Notes: generated by a model not told the origin, from the sequence alone. 46,530 nt of DNA from Saccharofermentans sp. (GCA_024403695.1 JAKSRI010000023.1:1-46530); one strand, 5' to 3'; numbered from the stretch's first letter, positions 1 through 8,073 are shown. Made by a program: numbers and translations.

Positions 1-42
1 TCGTCAAAATTGTCGTCAACTCTGTTTCCGGGCAACATAAAA

Positions 43-68
43 CCCCTGAAACACTAATATTTCAGGGG
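43..68 (-). terminator. Rho-independent terminator beyond the tRNA-Ser 3'-end duplicate
   Basis: A 9-bp stem (CCCCTGAAA at 43-51, TTTCAGGGG at 60-68) is followed on the minus strand by a T-rich run. It lies just downstream of the duplicated tRNA-Ser 3' end at 73-93, so I infer that it was the original terminator of the tRNA gene before the 94-285 segment arrived. Confidence 0.75.
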
Positions 69-72
69 CTTC

Positions 73-93
73 TATGGCGGAGAAGAAGGGATT
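73..93 (-). repeat. Direct repeat of the tRNA-Ser 3' end (copy 1, att-like)
   Basis: These 21 bases are identical to 286-306, which cover CCA, the acceptor 3' strand and the 3' half of the T arm of the intact tRNA-Ser. Beyond base 93 the match stops, so no complete tRNA can form here. A 3'-end copy 213 bp downstream of an intact tRNA is the footprint expected of integration into a tRNA gene. Confidence 0.8.
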
Positions 94-285
94 ACCAATC
101 GCGTCGCGCATTAGCACTAGCGCTTGGAGACCTCGCGCCACTCCGTGCGCTCGGACGCCCGAGGGCCGGAACATCATTGATGTTCCTGTAAACACCCTCG
201 TGCCCCACATTGGGTTCGAATCCCTTCCTCTAGTTTTTCTGTAATAACAAAAATACCCAAGGTATAAAACCTTGGGTATTTTCGT
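94..285. other. GC-rich islet between two tRNA-Ser 3' ends (possible integration relic)
   Basis: The first 120 bases are visibly richer in G+C than the flanks and carry no convincing gene; a 64-codon open frame across 16-210 resembles no family I know. The islet holds a palindrome at 168-186 (GGAACATCA / TGATGTTCC) and, at 212-227 on the plus strand, a T-arm-like sequence (GGGTTCGAATCCC) whose flanks cannot pair as a T stem. Bases 81-93 and about 220-232 are near-perfect inverted copies of each other. The part from 250 is the tRNA terminator. No integrase is present, so a decayed or satellite element is inference. Confidence 0.5.
250..282 (-). terminator. Terminator of tRNA-Ser
   Basis: A perfect 13-bp stem (AAAATACCCAAGG / CCTTGGGTATTTT) with a 7-base loop begins six bases past the tRNA CCA end. 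The A/T ends of the stem supply a U-run in either direction. Confidence 0.85.
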
Positions 286-306
286 TATGGCGGAGAAGAA
301 GGGATT
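286..306 (-). repeat. Direct repeat of the tRNA-Ser 3' end (copy 2, inside the intact tRNA)
   Basis: This is the partner of the 73-93 repeat, 21 of 21 bases identical. It belongs to the functional tRNA gene. The two copies would be the attL and attR of a small insertion. Confidence 0.8.
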
Positions 307-378
307 CGAACCCTTGCGCGGCGTGAACCGCCTAAAGCTTTAGCAAAGCCTCCTCTTCGGCCTCTTGAGTACTTCTCC
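288..378 (-). tRNA. tRNA-Ser(GCU)
   Basis: The minus strand folds as a 91-nt class II tRNA with encoded CCA. The acceptor stem is GGAGAAG/CTTCTCC with discriminator G. The anticodon stem AGGCT/AGCTT holds the loop TTGCTAA, giving anticodon GCU, which reads AGC and AGU serine codons. A long variable arm follows, as expected for serine, and the T loop is TTCGAAT. A terminator follows directly at 250-282. Confidence 0.95.
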
Positions 379-420
379 TTACCAATGCCGAATTCGTAGT
401 CTATTGACTACCGAGAACTT

Positions 421-426
421 ATTATA
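421..426 (-). promoter_or_regulatory. -10 element of tRNA-Ser promoter
   Basis: A perfect TATAAT on the minus strand with TGC just upstream (extended -10 type) lies about 43 bases before the mature tRNA 5' end. No good -35 hexamer is seen at 16-18 bases. Confidence 0.6.
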
Positions 427-458
427 GCATATTTTTTGCATTTGGAAAGAGTGATTAT

Positions 459-1493
459 TCAAACAAAGTAGAACTGAGTGTCCCAACCTGGCACTGATGG
501 CAGATGACGCATATAAATTTTGTAATCAGGACGCATGGCATGAACCGCCAAAGGCAAAGTCCAGATATCCTCACTTCTGTGGTAGCAGGCAATGTTCATA
601 ACAGGTCGCTGGTCAGCAATATAAGCACTTCCCCCCTTTAGAGCCAGAAGCTCATTGCCCTCCACATCCATCTTGATGAACACCGGCGCATCCACATCTT
701 TAAGCAAAGAATCCACTGTCACGCATGACACCTCGATGCCCTCACCTTCGTGCGCACCACGACCCTTATTTACTTCCATTGTAGTCACGCCCACATGATC
801 AGAAATAAGAGCATTCACATATGTCACATCAGGAATATGAGCTGTATTCTCATTAAGTTTACGGAAATTGCGGCTGTCCGGCTCCACCGCAATTACAGAA
901 CCAATCTGTGGATACATGCCAGTATAACGAAGCACCGTATCACCGTTATAAGCACCGAGATCCAAGTACAAAGCACCGTCCGCAGGCACAGTCAGAGCGT
1001 CCGCATCATCCCCGCTAACCTGGCACTCATATAAGAATTTCAAATCACCAGTAAGCTTATTCTTCACTGTACAGTCGAATGTAAGGCGGGACAAATCATC
1101 CGCCAGCAAAGAACGAACCTGATTAATCTCATCCAGATGAGCCTCATAAAACTCATAGTCAAAAAGATTCTTGCCATACACAGGCACATCCGGCGCGTAG
1201 AACTCCTGCTCGCCACTAATGCGATTGATGTTCTCCCACACTTCAGGACGGGTGGACCCAAAACACATAAGTACAATCATGTCTCCCAGGCGTTCTTTGC
1301 AGGACTCATAAGACTCCACAGGGAATCCACGGAAAGTACGATTACGCACAAACCCACTGCTGGCAAAAATCCCCTGAATCTCCACGCCACGACGACCGAG
1401 CTCATCAAGGATCTTGTCAGCACCATTACCAGTTCCATACAGCACAACCGGCTTAGATGTATTCTGCAAATATGTCCACAAATCTTTTTCCAT
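459..1493 (-). CDS. FkbM family SAM-dependent methyltransferase
   Basis: A 344-residue protein. The C-terminal half is a typical FkbM domain: SAM-binding motif LYLDLGAYNGDT at about 176-187, acidic AVEPD at 202-206 and the family hallmark FIKMDVEGNE at 272-281. FkbM enzymes O-methylate sugars or small molecules; the substrate cannot be read here. Residues 15-110 look like a separate Rossmann-like fold (VVLYGTGNGADKI), often seen before FkbM domains in clostridia. The ATG at 1493 has no ribosome site, but TATAAT lies 10 bases before it, so a nearly leaderless mRNA is likely. It diverges from the MATE gene, sharing a 40-bp promoter region. Confidence 0.88.
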   Translation of the reverse strand: MEKDLWTYLQNTSKPVVLYGTGNGADKILDELGRRGVEIQGIFASSGFVRNRTFRGFPVESYESCKERLGDMIVLMCFGSTRPEVWENINRISGEQEFYAPDVPVYGKNLFDYEFYEAHLDEINQVRSLLADDLSRLTFDCTVKNKLTGDLKFLYECQVSGDDADALTVPADGALYLDLGAYNGDTVLRYTGMYPQIGSVIAVEPDSRNFRKLNENTAHIPDVTYVNALISDHVGVTTMEVNKGRGAHEGEGIEVSCVTVDSLLKDVDAPVFIKMDVEGNELLALKGGSAYIADQRPVMNIACYHRSEDIWTLPLAVHAMRPDYKIYMRHLPSVPGWDTQFYFV

Positions 1494-1533
1494 AACTACA
1501 AAGATTATATCAATGTGGTATTATTCTTTCACT
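1494..1533. promoter_or_regulatory. Overlapping divergent promoters with -10 boxes next to both start codons
   Basis: Only 40 bp separate two divergent starts. On the minus strand TATAAT lies at 1504-1509, 10 bases before the FkbM ATG. On the plus strand TATTAT lies at 1519-1524, 9 bases before the MATE ATG. Neither start has a Shine-Dalgarno sequence. I infer that both mRNAs begin within about three bases of the ATG. Confidence 0.55.
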
Positions 1534-2889
1534 ATGGGAAATAAAGCTAATACAAATCAGTACGAGAAAATGACCATGACGCCTATTCCAAGGCTCATCG
1601 TCACCCTGTCCATACCAACCATCTTCGGCATGTTATTTACTGACATTTATCATCTGGTTGATACGGCTTTCGTTGGTATGCTCGGAACTTCCGCCAGCGG
1701 TGCGGTCGGCATCGTATTTGGCTTTATGGCCATCCTTCAGGCAATCGGATTTCTCTTTGGCCAGGGCTGTGGAAGCATCATGTCACGACTCTTTGGCAAA
1801 CACGACGATAAAGGTGCCTCCCGCGCTGGATCTACAGGTTTCTTTGGCGCCCTGACTCTGTCCATAATCGCAGAGATAATCTGCTTTATCTTCCTTGACC
1901 AGCTGGTAATGATCCTTGGCAGCACTAAGACCATCGCGCCTTATGCCAAAACTTATATCACATATATTCTCATCGCCGCTCCATTTATCGTGGCGAGCTT
2001 CACCATGAACAACATCCTCCGATATGAGGGCAAAGCATCCCTCGGAATGGTGGGTCTCCTGGTGGGCGCCATTCTTAATATGGTGGGCGACCCTATCCTC
2101 ATGTTCGTTCTAGACATGGGAATCGCCGGAGCGGGCCTGTCCACATGCCTCTCCCAGTTCGTCAGCTTTGTAATTCTCCTGTCCTTCTTCCTGAGGGGCA
2201 AAACTATCTGCAAACTCACTCTCAAAAATGTCGTACTCAGAGCGGACTATATCGGTAACATTATGGCCACAGGACTTCCTAGCCTTATCCGCCAGGGCCT
2301 TCAGAGTGCCTCCACCATCATCCTTAACATGGCGGCCGCACCTTATGGCGACGCAGCCATTTCGGGCATGAGCGCCGTATCCAGAATTACCTTCTTCGTA
2401 TTTTCCGTGTGCCTGGGTATCGGCCAGGGCTTCCAGCCAGTAAGTGGATTTAACTATGGCGCATCGAAATTCAAGCGCCTGCGTAAGGCTTTCGACTACG
2501 CCTTCAAGCTGGCAACCATCCTTATCGTGATCCTCTCCGTCGTGGTTTTCTTCACGGCAACACCACTTGTAAAACTTATGCGTGATGACCCTGAGGTAAT
2601 AAACATCGGTGTCAGAGCACTTAAACTTCAGTGCCTGACTTCTGTTTTCCTGCCATTTTGCACCATGACCGAAATGCTCCTGCAAAGCACAGGAAAGCGC
2701 CTCCATGCGTCACTTCTGTCATCACTGAAGAGTGGTATTTTGTTCATACCAACTCTCCTCCTGCTCGTTTATTTCAGAGGACTTAACGGCATACAGGAAG
2801 CTCAGCCTGTAACTAATTTCTTACAGGTTATTCCATCTTTTATTCTTGCTCTATGGTACTTCAGAAAGCTTCCAAAAGAGGACGCCTGA
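1534..2889 (+). CDS. MATE family efflux transporter
   Basis: A 451-residue integral membrane protein of normal MATE length with about 12 hydrophobic segments. The beginning (EKMTMTPIPRLIVTLSIPTI) matches the usual clostridial MATE N terminus, and DTAFVGMLG in the first helices is the family signature. MATE pumps export drugs or metabolites in exchange for Na+ or H+. The frame is open upstream, with another ATG at 1513, but 1534 gives the family N terminus. No ribosome site precedes either ATG. The 3' end converges on trmL with an 8-9-bp gap and no obvious hairpin. Confidence 0.9.
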   Translation: MGNKANTNQYEKMTMTPIPRLIVTLSIPTIFGMLFTDIYHLVDTAFVGMLGTSASGAVGIVFGFMAILQAIGFLFGQGCGSIMSRLFGKHDDKGASRAGSTGFFGALTLSIIAEIICFIFLDQLVMILGSTKTIAPYAKTYITYILIAAPFIVASFTMNNILRYEGKASLGMVGLLVGAILNMVGDPILMFVLDMGIAGAGLSTCLSQFVSFVILLSFFLRGKTICKLTLKNVVLRADYIGNIMATGLPSLIRQGLQSASTIILNMAAAPYGDAAISGMSAVSRITFFVFSVCLGIGQGFQPVSGFNYGASKFKRLRKAFDYAFKLATILIVILSVVVFFTATPLVKLMRDDPEVINIGVRALKLQCLTSVFLPFCTMTEMLLQSTGKRLHASLLSSLKSGILFIPTLLLLVYFRGLNGIQEAQPVTNFLQVIPSFILALWYFRKLPKEDA

Positions 2890-2898
2890 TTTCTTAAA

Positions 2899-3441
2899 TT
2901 ACTTGCCCAGAGTAGCATCGTAGGACTCCAGAAAGTCCTCGCCCTTCTGCACTTCATGGAAACTCATTCCCGGATAATCCAGCTGTCTAGCGCACTCATA
3001 AATAGCGATAGCCGCAGCATTACTGATATTAAGGCAGCGACAGTCCGCCATCATCGGGATACGGAAACATCTGTCCAGATTCTCAGCCAGAATCTCATAA
3101 GGAATTCCAGTACTCTCCTTACCAAAAATAAGATAAATCTTCTTATCTGAAGGAATAGAAGCAAAGTCCACGCTTGAAGGTGGCTGCTTGCCATATCTGG
3201 TCATAAAGTAATATTCACCAGGATTCTTGCTGACAAAATCCTCATAATTATCGTACAAAACATAGTCTGCCCAGGTGATGTGGTTAGTTGTGAAACGCTT
3301 GAACTTAGGATTCTCGATATCGAACCCCAAAGGCTTAATGATATGAAGCGCACAGCCGGCAGCAACGCAGGTGCGCATAATATTTCCAGTATTTTGTGGG
3401 ATTTCCGGCTCGAAAAGCACTACATTAATTCTCTCATCCAT
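2899..3441 (-). CDS. trmL: tRNA (cytidine/uridine-34-2'-O)-methyltransferase TrmL
   Basis: A 180-residue SPOUT methyltransferase that 2'-O-methylates the wobble base of tRNA-Leu in characterised members. It carries FEPEIPQNTGNIMR at about 10-23, the knot motif IFGKESTGIP and the C-terminal NISNAAAIAIYE segment. The open frame extends to 3489, but the ATG at 3441 begins exactly where TrmL proteins begin and has AGGGAG/AGGA in front of it. It diverges from the YjjG-like gene. Confidence 0.94.
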   Translation of the reverse strand: MDERINVVLFEPEIPQNTGNIMRTCVAAGCALHIIKPLGFDIENPKFKRFTTNHITWADYVLYDNYEDFVSKNPGEYYFMTRYGKQPPSSVDFASIPSDKKIYLIFGKESTGIPYEILAENLDRCFRIPMMADCRCLNISNAAAIAIYECARQLDYPGMSFHEVQKGEDFLESYDATLGK

Positions 3442-3497
3442 ATTCCTGGGTCTCCCTGTTATTCGAATTTCTATCAGCAATTCTACCACGAATAGGA

Positions 3498-3503
3498 TAC
3501 AAT
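3498..3503 (+). promoter_or_regulatory. -10 box six bases before the YjjG start codon
   Basis: TACAAT sits six bases before the ATG at 3510, so the expected transcription start is the start codon itself. No ribosome site is present. The box is preceded by CACGAATAGGA, which resembles the sequence before the -10 of the sortase-like gene near 19140 (CACGAATAGTA). Confidence 0.5.
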
Positions 3504-3509
3504 TAGCCT

Positions 3510-4253
3510 ATGTATAAATTTATTCTTCTTGATCTTGATGAGACCATATGGGACTTTAAGGCCGCTGAACACAGGGCTTTCGAGGAGACCATGCTGGAAC
3601 ACGGCATTCCTGTTACACCAGAAATTGCCGCCTTTTATAATGTCACCAATCAGGGTCTGTGGAAGGCATTAGAACGTAAGGAAGTTACCAAGGACGAACT
3701 TAAATGCGTCAGGTTCGAGCGCACATATAACAAAGCTCTGGAGCTTTTCAAGGATGCATCTCTCCCACCGCTTGGTCCTGATACCTGCAAAATAATTAAC
3801 CAGACATATATGGAAAGACTTTCCCATCTTGGCATAATGCTTGATGGGGCAGAAGATTTTCTTAGATCCCTTTCCCTTCTTCGTAAGGAAAAGAATTTCG
3901 GTGTGTATTTTATTACTAACGGCACAGCCATTACTGCCCACGGGCGAATCGCAGCATCAGGTGTAGACCAGTATGTTGATGGCGCCTTCATAAGTGACGA
4001 TATTGGGGTGGAAAAGCCTGGCGTTAAGTTTTTTAACTATGTTACAAACACTTTAAATGAAGGGGATTCCGGCAAATATCTCGTAATTGGTGATTCCCTC
4101 ACTTCCGACATTCAGGGCGCAGAAAATGCGGGTATGGACTCCGTACTTTTTGCCTATTATGGTAAATTCCCTGAGGGTCACGAGAGTCATAACATTACAT
4201 ATAGAGCCACAAGTTACGATGAGATTCTGTCAATTATCGACAGCAACACTTAA
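3510..4253 (+). CDS. yjjG: HAD hydrolase, YjjG/YfnB-type non-canonical pyrimidine nucleotidase
   Basis: A 247-residue HAD phosphatase. The nucleophile motif is LLDLDETIW (Asp8, Asp10), motif II is FITNG, the Lys is in GVEKPGVKFF and the last acidic motif is VIGDSLTSDIQGA. The helical cap and the N-terminal text match the YjjG family, whose members dephosphorylate nucleoside monophosphates including non-canonical pyrimidines; the exact substrate is not readable. The start has no ribosome site and is probably leaderless. The gene faces the MATE gene at 4494 across a repeat-rich gap. Confidence 0.88.
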   Translation: MYKFILLDLDETIWDFKAAEHRAFEETMLEHGIPVTPEIAAFYNVTNQGLWKALERKEVTKDELKCVRFERTYNKALELFKDASLPPLGPDTCKIINQTYMERLSHLGIMLDGAEDFLRSLSLLRKEKNFGVYFITNGTAITAHGRIAASGVDQYVDGAFISDDIGVEKPGVKFFNYVTNTLNEGDSGKYLVIGDSLTSDIQGAENAGMDSVLFAYYGKFPEGHESHNITYRATSYDEILSIIDSNT

Positions 4254-4292
4254 TCACCGAAAAGTCCACGTATTTTATACTTATAAGTATTT

Positions 4293-4430
4293 TTGCGCTA
4301 AATACAGCGCAACTTAGCATTTACACTGTAAAAATACAGCGTAATTAAAGATATATGCTGTAAAAGTACAGCGTGATTAGAAATCTATGCTGTAAAATTA
4401 CAGCGTAAATTGCATTTGATGCTGAAAAAG
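4293..4430. repeat. Tandem palindromic repeat array, 32-bp period
   Basis: The core TACAGCG occurs at 4303, 4335, 4367 and 4399, exactly 32 bp apart. Each core is the right arm of a hairpin whose left arm is GCTGTA or a variant (for example ATGCTGTA-AAAG-TACAGCGT at 4355-4374). A fifth, left-arm-only copy begins at 4419. The 12 bp between hairpins vary. A 14-bp perfect palindrome (4277-4290) lies just before the array. The array fills most of the 240-bp gap between two convergent genes and may end transcription from both sides. Confidence 0.85.
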
Positions 4431-4493
4431 CCTTGAATAATTAATTTATAATCTGAAAATACTAGTAAATAAATCAGAATCCCCTTCGTTAAC

Positions 4494-5849
4494 TTAATCC
4501 TTATCAACCAGATTTTTGACCCACTTATACTTCTTGTAGTGGATATAAACTGCAGGAAGTTTAATAATCTCATCCAGATTCAGAATAAAATACACAGCGA
4601 TAACCGGCAGCTTCCACACGAAGGCAGCCAGCGCACCCACAGGCACGATAAATGCCCACATAGTAATGGTGTCGCAGATAAAACCGAACTTAGTGTCGCC
4701 ACCCGCAGTGAAAATTCCAGAAATAACAGTGGAATTAATGGAACGGCCAAGCATGTAATATACGCACATGAGAAGCATGGCTGTCAGATATTTGCTGGCA
4801 GTTGGTGACAAATCCACCGCGTTGACCACGATTGGAGTAGATGCTGCGATGATAATGCCGGCGATAATGCCGCTGACGATCATGAGCTTACAGAGTTTCG
4901 AGCCGTATTCGCGGGCACGCTCGAGACGACCGGCACCAAGCTCGTTACCGATAACGATAGCTCCACCATAAGCAAGAGCAAAGCAGAAGCAGCTAACCAG
5001 GTCTTTCGCCACCGCCACGATAGCGTTGGCGGCGGTCGCATCCGCACCGAGATGGCCCATAATTACTGTAATCATAGCAAATCCAAAGCCCCACAAAAGA
5101 GAGTTCAACAAAGTTGGTGTCGCATATTTGCTGAAGTCCTTACGGAACACAGGATCCACATGGAAAACACTCTTTACACCCACCTTAATCTTGCCGTTAC
5201 GCAGGAACAGCACAATATAAGCGATGAATCCGATAAGACAGGACATAGTAGTTCCGAGGGCAGCACCGCCCTCTTCCAGACGAGGCATGCCGAGCAAACC
5301 AAAAATAAACACAGCATTAAATCCGATGTTAAGGAACACCATGGCGATGCCGATAATAGTGCACTCGCGAACGTAGCCGATATTCTTAAGAACACCACCA
5401 TAAAGCTGCGCCACGCCAGAAAAGATATAGGAAAACGCCACAATTCTAAGATACACGATACCATGCTGAATAATCGCAGGCTCAGAAGTAAAAATACGCA
5501 TAACTCCCTCAGGGAAGATAAACGCCATCGCCCACAGCGCGATTAGCACCGGCAAAGTAATTCTCATAACATATCCGAAGGAAGTCTCGATTCCCTTCAT
5601 ATCCTTCTTGCCCCAGTACTGAGCCGCGAAAATACTAAGTCCAGACACCAGCGCACTGACAAAAAGCGACATAATAAAGGACATCTGCGCCGCCAGGGAA
5701 ACCGCAGACATGGCATCCTGATCAAGAGACACCAACATAGCAGTGTCACTTACAGGAATAAGTGCAAACATGAAATTCTGAAGAGTCATAGGCACTATCA
5801 AAGAGATAATCGCCTTACGAAACTCCTTATCGTTATTAGTTTTATTCAT
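4494..5849 (-). CDS. MATE family efflux transporter
   Basis: A 451-residue membrane protein with about 12 hydrophobic segments and MATE features near the N terminus (IVPMTLQNFMFALIPVSDTAMLVSLDQDAMSAVSLA is interpretable as helices 1-2 with the family Asp). It is a different subfamily from the MATE at 1534, closer to the NorM/DinF-like group with a lysine-rich C-terminal tail. It begins three bases after the stop of the PatB-like gene and is surely cotranscribed with it. No strong ribosome site precedes the ATG, so translation may be coupled. The substrate is unknown. Confidence 0.9.
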   Translation of the reverse strand: MNKTNNDKEFRKAIISLIVPMTLQNFMFALIPVSDTAMLVSLDQDAMSAVSLAAQMSFIMSLFVSALVSGLSIFAAQYWGKKDMKGIETSFGYVMRITLPVLIALWAMAFIFPEGVMRIFTSEPAIIQHGIVYLRIVAFSYIFSGVAQLYGGVLKNIGYVRECTIIGIAMVFLNIGFNAVFIFGLLGMPRLEEGGAALGTTMSCLIGFIAYIVLFLRNGKIKVGVKSVFHVDPVFRKDFSKYATPTLLNSLLWGFGFAMITVIMGHLGADATAANAIVAVAKDLVSCFCFALAYGGAIVIGNELGAGRLERAREYGSKLCKLMIVSGIIAGIIIAASTPIVVNAVDLSPTASKYLTAMLLMCVYYMLGRSINSTVISGIFTAGGDTKFGFICDTITMWAFIVPVGALAAFVWKLPVIAVYFILNLDEIIKLPAVYIHYKKYKWVKNLVDKD

Positions 5850-5852
5850 AAA

Positions 5853-7022
5853 TTACAAAGTGAAAGCAATTGCTCCCTTTTTAAGTCTCTCGAGTCCGTC
5901 CATAACAACGCTGCGTGGCGCCGCCAGGTTCATACGTAAGAATCCCTCACCGTTACCACCATATGTGCTGCCTCGTGTAATAAAGAGCTTGGAATTATCC
6001 TTAAGGAAAAGCGCCAGCTTATTAGAATCAGGTGACAACTCACTGCAGTCGATCCAGATAAGATAAGTCGCATCTGTCACTGTAGTTCTGAGGCCAGGGA
6101 CCTCGTTGTTAATGAACTCAGCAGCAATTCTCTTGTTCTCAGCGATATACTCACGAAGCTCATCAAGCCACTCTCCGCCCTCAGTAAACGCAGCAATAGC
6201 AGCAATCTGCGCAAAACAGTTTCCCTCGCCAACCTCGTCCGCGTTAAGGCCGTTCCAGATAGTACGACAGAGCTTGCGGTTAGGAACAATAACTGCGGAT
6301 GACTGAAGTCCCGCAATATTAAATGTCTTAGAAGGTGCGATGGCAGTAATGCTGATGTCTCTGTTAGTGTCGTTAACGGATGCGAAAGGCACATAATCCT
6401 TGCCTGGCAAAGTCAGGTCACAGTGGATCTCATCTGAGAGAACCAGCATGCCATTAGCTGCGCAGATCTCACCGATACGGGCCAGCTCCTCCGAAGTCCA
6501 GATACGACCAACAGGGTTATGAGGATTACAAAGAAGAAGCAGCTTCACGTCCTCTCTCTTCGCCTTCTCCTCGAAGTCAGCCCAGTCAATTTCGTAGCTC
6601 ATATCAGCCTTGTTATAAATGAGCTCAGACTCCACCACCTTACGGTCGCTGTTGTTAATGCAGTTAAAGAACACGTTATAAACAGGTGTGAAAACCATGA
6701 CACCCTCACCAGGTGCAGCCGCCCTTCTAACCGTGGACGAAATGGCAGGAATTACACCTGTGCAGAAAAGAACTGCGTCCTTCTTAAACTTCCAGTTATG
6801 GCGTGTGCCCCACCAGTTAACATAAGCTTCAGCCCACTCTGAAGGGTCAGAAGAATAACCATAAATGCAGTGCGCTGCACGATCCTGAACTGCCTTCGAA
6901 ATGGCAGGACAAACCTCAAAATCCATATCTGCAACCCACATAGGAAGCACGCCGTCAGACACGTTCCACTTAAGGGAGTTAGTATTCTTTCTATCTGTTA
7001 TCTTGTCAAAGTTATATTTCAT
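5853..7022 (-). CDS. MalY/PatB family PLP-dependent C-S lyase/aminotransferase
   Basis: A 389-residue fold-type I PLP enzyme. The N terminus (NSLKWNV...LPMWVADMDF) is the MalY/PatB signature. Other motifs are CNPHNPVGR at 165-173, SDEIHCDL at 196-203 and the Schiff-base Lys232 in APSKTFNIAGLQ. Family members cleave cystathionine or cysteine, giving pyruvate, ammonia and homocysteine or sulfide; some act as aminotransferases. A clear GAGGGTG site precedes the ATG. The MATE gene follows at once, which suggests export of a product or toxic analogue, but that is inference. Confidence 0.9.
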   Translation of the reverse strand: MKYNFDKITDRKNTNSLKWNVSDGVLPMWVADMDFEVCPAISKAVQDRAAHCIYGYSSDPSEWAEAYVNWWGTRHNWKFKKDAVLFCTGVIPAISSTVRRAAAPGEGVMVFTPVYNVFFNCINNSDRKVVESELIYNKADMSYEIDWADFEEKAKREDVKLLLLCNPHNPVGRIWTSEELARIGEICAANGMLVLSDEIHCDLTLPGKDYVPFASVNDTNRDISITAIAPSKTFNIAGLQSSAVIVPNRKLCRTIWNGLNADEVGEGNCFAQIAAIAAFTEGGEWLDELREYIAENKRIAAEFINNEVPGLRTTVTDATYLIWIDCSELSPDSNKLALFLKDNSKLFITRGSTYGGNGEGFLRMNLAAPRSVVMDGLERLKKGAIAFTL

Positions 7023-7086
7023 GTAATCACCCTCTACTTAATATTAATTTGCCTTGTAGTTTACTAGATTTCCCTCAAAATTAAAA

Positions 7087-7112
7087 CCGCATCGATATTG
7101 GGGACGATGCGG
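7087..7112 (-). terminator. Terminator of the CAP-domain gene
   Basis: The 8-bp stem CCGCATCG/CGATGCGG is followed on the minus strand by TTTTAATTTT. It lies 29 bases past the CAP gene stop. Confidence 0.85.
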
Positions 7113-7140
7113 TAATAAAGGGGTAAAAAGTATAAATTAC

Positions 7141-7914
7141 TCAGTCTGTGTATCCGAATTCCTGTGCCCAGTAATAGTCGTGAACACCATCACCGTTAAC
7201 ATGGAGTGCGAAGCCGCAGGCTGTATAATCATCATCAAGAATCAAAGCTTTGTGAGTTGGAGAAGCCATCCAGCCCGCAAATACTTCCTGTGCAGTAGCA
7301 TAACCCTCAGCGAGGTTCTCACCATAAACGATATTCTCGTTTACTGTGTAGTATGGAGTTCCGTCAGGTCTTGTGTGGCTGAAGAAATCAACGATCTCAG
7401 CTGCTCTGATGGAAGCTGCACTCGCGAGATCTGTACGATAAGAATAAGGCTGCAAACCATTTGCCTCACGCTCAGCATTTACAAGAAGGAACAACTCATA
7501 CTCTACTGTACCCTGTGCAGGATAATTAATAACAACAGGAGCAGGTGTAGGAACAATTGTAGGCTCCACTGTTGTCTCTACAGGAACCTCAATAACTACT
7601 GGCTCAGTAGTCTCAGGTTCTGTTGCTTCTGTCTCTGGAATCTCTGTAGGAAGAGGATCTGTTGCATCAGCTTCTCTCTCCAACGCTGATGCAACAAGTG
7701 ATGTCTCCTCTGTCTGCTGAGTCTCAACTGTAGTCTCATCAACTACGTTCCCAGCCTCCCCGACTTGGCCCTTGTCGATTTCAACAGACACTTCATATGT
7801 AGGGGCTTCCTGGCTATCAGGGAAAACAATCATATCGGCCTGGATACTACTATTAGTAACGCCGATTGTCGCAACGGCAAGAAGCGAAATAATCACTTTG
7901 TTATTGATAGCCAC
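7141..7914 (-). CDS. Secreted CAP (SCP/YkwD-like) domain protein
   Basis: A 257-residue exported protein. Residues 1-26 form a signal peptide without a lipobox. A linker rich in Glu, Thr and Pro spans about 45-130. The C-terminal CAP domain (about 133-257) contains VNAEREANGLQPY, FFSHTRPDG, ENLAEGY and the final YYWAQEFG, the usual bacterial CAP pattern. These proteins act outside the cell; their biochemical role is mostly unknown. The start codon is GTG at 7914, supported by a run of five G seven bases upstream and by a good promoter. Confidence 0.88.
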   Translation of the reverse strand: MAINNKVIISLLAVATIGVTNSSIQADMIVFPDSQEAPTYEVSVEIDKGQVGEAGNVVDETTVETQQTEETSLVASALEREADATDPLPTEIPETEATEPETTEPVVIEVPVETTVEPTIVPTPAPVVINYPAQGTVEYELFLLVNAEREANGLQPYSYRTDLASAASIRAAEIVDFFSHTRPDGTPYYTVNENIVYGENLAEGYATAQEVFAGWMASPTHKALILDDDYTACGFALHVNGDGVHDYYWAQEFGYTD

Positions 7915-7934
7915 CGTTTAACCCCCAAAAATGT

Positions 7935-7963
7935 TCTATAGAACTAACATCCTACGTACTCAA
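7935..7963 (-). promoter_or_regulatory. Promoter of the CAP-domain gene
   Basis: On the minus strand TTGAGT (7958-7963) and TATAGA (7935-7940) are separated by 17 bp. Transcription would start near 7928, giving a leader of about 14 bases that still includes the GGGGG ribosome site. Confidence 0.6.
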
Positions 7964-8035
7964 TATAACGAACAAGAGTAAACCCCATATTCACAGACTG
8001 TAAATTTCTTAAAGTTGGAATGAACAAATTGTAAA

Positions 8036-8066
8036 TTGCCTCAAAAATCACTTTATGTTGTATAAT
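8036..8066 (+). promoter_or_regulatory. Promoter of the potassium-uptake operon, abutting the start codon
   Basis: TTGCCT (8036-8041) and a perfect TATAAT with upstream TG (8061-8066) are spaced 19 bp. The ATG at 8074 begins seven bases after the -10 box, so the mRNA probably starts at the ATG. There is no room for a leader riboswitch such as the c-di-AMP ydaO type found at other potassium operons. Confidence 0.6.
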
Positions 8067-8073
8067 TAGGCTT

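Noticed and set aside
16..210. 64-residue open frame on the minus strand over the GC-rich islet
   Set aside because: It runs across the duplicated tRNA end and a terminator and resembles no protein family; no ribosome site.
206..240. Second tRNA on the plus strand ending near 233
   Set aside because: The T loop is present, but the T stem does not pair (TTGGG against CCCTT), no acceptor partner exists and CCA is missing.
1137..1544. 135-residue plus-strand open frame opposite the FkbM gene
   Set aside because: It lies wholly antisense to a clear methyltransferase gene and has no protein-like features.
2110..2706. 198-residue antisense open frame in the first MATE gene
   Set aside because: Shadow frame; the plus strand carries a full membrane transporter and the antisense protein has no hydrophobic or conserved pattern.
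4293..4430. CRISPR-like array with 32-bp period
   Set aside because: The conserved unit is a 20-bp palindrome, the intervals are only 12 bp, there are four to five copies and no cas genes; this does not fit a CRISPR array.
7915..8073. c-di-AMP (ydaO) riboswitch before the potassium operon
   Set aside because: The promoter -10 box lies seven bases before the start codon, leaving no leader; no ydaO core elements are present.
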